From positions 1 through 43,367 of the forward strand of contig JAYKXP010000260.1 in the NCBI GenBank assembly GCA_037176845.1: a stretch of DNA of 43,367 bases, given 5' to 3'. Under the pieces are notes generated by a model. The model saw nothing but the letters and a program-made list of their open reading frames with translations, had not been told where the DNA came from and made no database searches. Source of the DNA: Paramarasmius palmivorus (taxonomy: Eukaryota > Basidiomycota > Agaricomycetes > Agaricales > Marasmiaceae). Shown here in pieces: positions 42,323-43,367 of the stretch (position 1 is its first letter; every line of letters begins with the position of its first letter). The translations under genes and the position numbers were made by a program.

Positions 42323-43367
42323 GTGCAGCATACTCCTCCTTATTCAGGAAGTCGTCATGTTCACCAGACCCATCCATCTTTGCAGCTTCAGGAATTGGAA
42401 TACTGGGAGGGCCTTCATAAAGGCGTTTGCAATGTTGTCCTTGGTTGGTACCTGGAAAAATTCAACATGTTTTCTCTTGACACATTCTCAAATGTAGTGA
42501 TGGTTCTTGTCAATGTGTTTGGAGTGTTGGTGAAGTGAGGGGTCTTTGGTAAGTATTTTTGCACCATTGTTGTTGATTATGATTGGTGATGCATTAGTTT
42601 GCATGAAGTTGATTTCTTCAAGCAGGTTGCACAACCACACAGCTTCTTTGCTTGAGAAACATGTAGCAATGTATTCAGCTTCAGTTGATGAGATGGAGAC
42701 CATGGCTTGCTTCTTGGACATTCAGGATATAAGGCCGTTACCAAGAGAGAAACAGTAGCCTGATATGGACTTTCTGGTGTCTGGGCAGTTGGTGAAATCT
42801 GAGTCTGTGAATCCTATTAGGTGTGCTGCCTCTTTTCCACCAAGTTCCAGTACTAAGTTTTGTGTTCCTTTTAGGTATCATACTATGTGTATGGTCCATT
42901 CCCAATGTTTTCACCCATAGCAACCGTTGAAGCATGACAATTGTCTGACTGCATAACTGATGTCAGGTCTGGTCCCAACTGTGAGGTACATCAGGGATCC
43001 AACCAGTTCTCTGTAAGGTAGGTTCTCAGCCATTTCCCTCTGCTCCTCCTTGGTCTGAGGACCGTCTTCTTTTGATAGTTGGATACCTGGGACCAGTAGT
43101 GTTTTAACTGGGTGTGCGTTGGTTTGTCCAAATTGGGTGATGATCCTGTCGATGAGTGCAGTTTGGGAGAGGTGGATGATTCTTTTTGTGTGGTCTCAGT
43201 GAAGTCGTATCCCAACTACAAAATCAATGGTGCCACCAGAGATCTCCCACTTCTCCCTCATCTGCTGCTTTAATTTTTCAATTTCTTTTTGGTTGATGGC
43301 AGCACAGGTGAAGTCATCCATGTGCTCTGCACATAGAATTGTACCTGACTCAGATTTTTGGTAGTAA
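42323..43367 (-). pseudogene. Copia pol 3' part, copy 2 (cut by window end)
   Basis: RNase H (SISSTEAEYIA, SKEAVWL, QHSKHIDKNHHYI) and the last part of reverse transcriptase, as in copy 1. One TGG/TGA-type change near 43198 shortens the frame compared with copy 1. The window stops within the RT. Confidence 0.87.

Larger units (their letters stand above)
24163..43367 (+). repeat. Duplicated segment, copy 2 (runs off the window)
   Basis: Begins at ATCAAAGTTG and parallels 10011-23099. With the 6.1-kb Gypsy insertion and one target-site copy removed, its length matches copy 1. The window ends at the base equivalent to 23099, close to where copy 1 leaves Copia sequence. If this window is a whole contig, assembly may have broken at the repeat edge. 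Confidence 0.85.

Noticed and set aside
10011..43367. The whole 13-kb block as one giant KDZ transposon
   Set aside because: No inverted ends or target duplication at 10011 or 24163 were found, and the contents are a stack of nested, partly decayed elements of several classes.

Overview
The window looks like a piece of a basidiomycete (Agaricomycete-type) nuclear genome. The evidence is short GT-AG introns of about 50-70 bp, PIF/Harbinger, KDZ, hAT, Copia and chromovirus-type Gypsy elements side by side, and decayed fungal housekeeping genes. I cannot name a genus. No RNA gene, CRISPR array or intact, recognisable host gene is visible. The only long open host-type frame is an unassigned 374-codon ORF at 8512-9636 (-).

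Layout: (1) 1-8000 is a graveyard of host-gene pieces. At least five head-to-tail, internally deleted fragments of the nuclear export receptor gene CSE1 (exportin-2/CAS) are arranged out of order. They are interrupted by an 18-bp minisatellite (1850-2066) and a broken RBR-type E3 ubiquitin ligase gene (2640-3407). (2) 8000-10010 holds AT-rich DNA and the 374-codon ORF. (3) 10011 to about 23110 and 24163-43367 (window end) are two direct copies of one ~13.1-kb segment, separated by ~1.05 kb. Each copy carries, in the same order, a PIF/Harbinger element with a Myb-like gene and a DDE transposase, a non-autonomous hAT element, a decayed KDZ transposase with its CxC2 zinc motif, and the 3' part of a Copia element with one LTR.

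The two segments have different later histories. In copy 1 the Harbinger element (11057-14233, TAA target duplication) is structurally complete, though both genes carry stops. In copy 2 its interior (equivalent to 11649-13897) has been inverted without loss or gain of a base, and an apparently intact 6.1-kb Ty3/Gypsy chromovirus-like retrotransposon (27138-33242, - strand, identical 446-bp LTRs, AAAAG target duplication) sits inside the inverted part. Shared stops show that Harbinger died before the segment was duplicated. Many differences between the copies that I checked are C-to-T/G-to-A changes, often at CpG, as expected of cytosine methylation and deamination or a RIP-like process.

The Gypsy element is the only locus likely to be functional. 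It has gag, then pol in the -1 frame, a polypurine tract, and no adjacent tRNA primer site. Instead, 10 nt next to the 5' LTR are complementary to 10 nt inside the LTR that lie about 32 bp downstream of a TATAAA box. This fits Tf1/sushi-type self-priming, in which the mRNA 5' end primes its own reverse transcription. Its C-terminal chromodomain appears to have lost its central strand.
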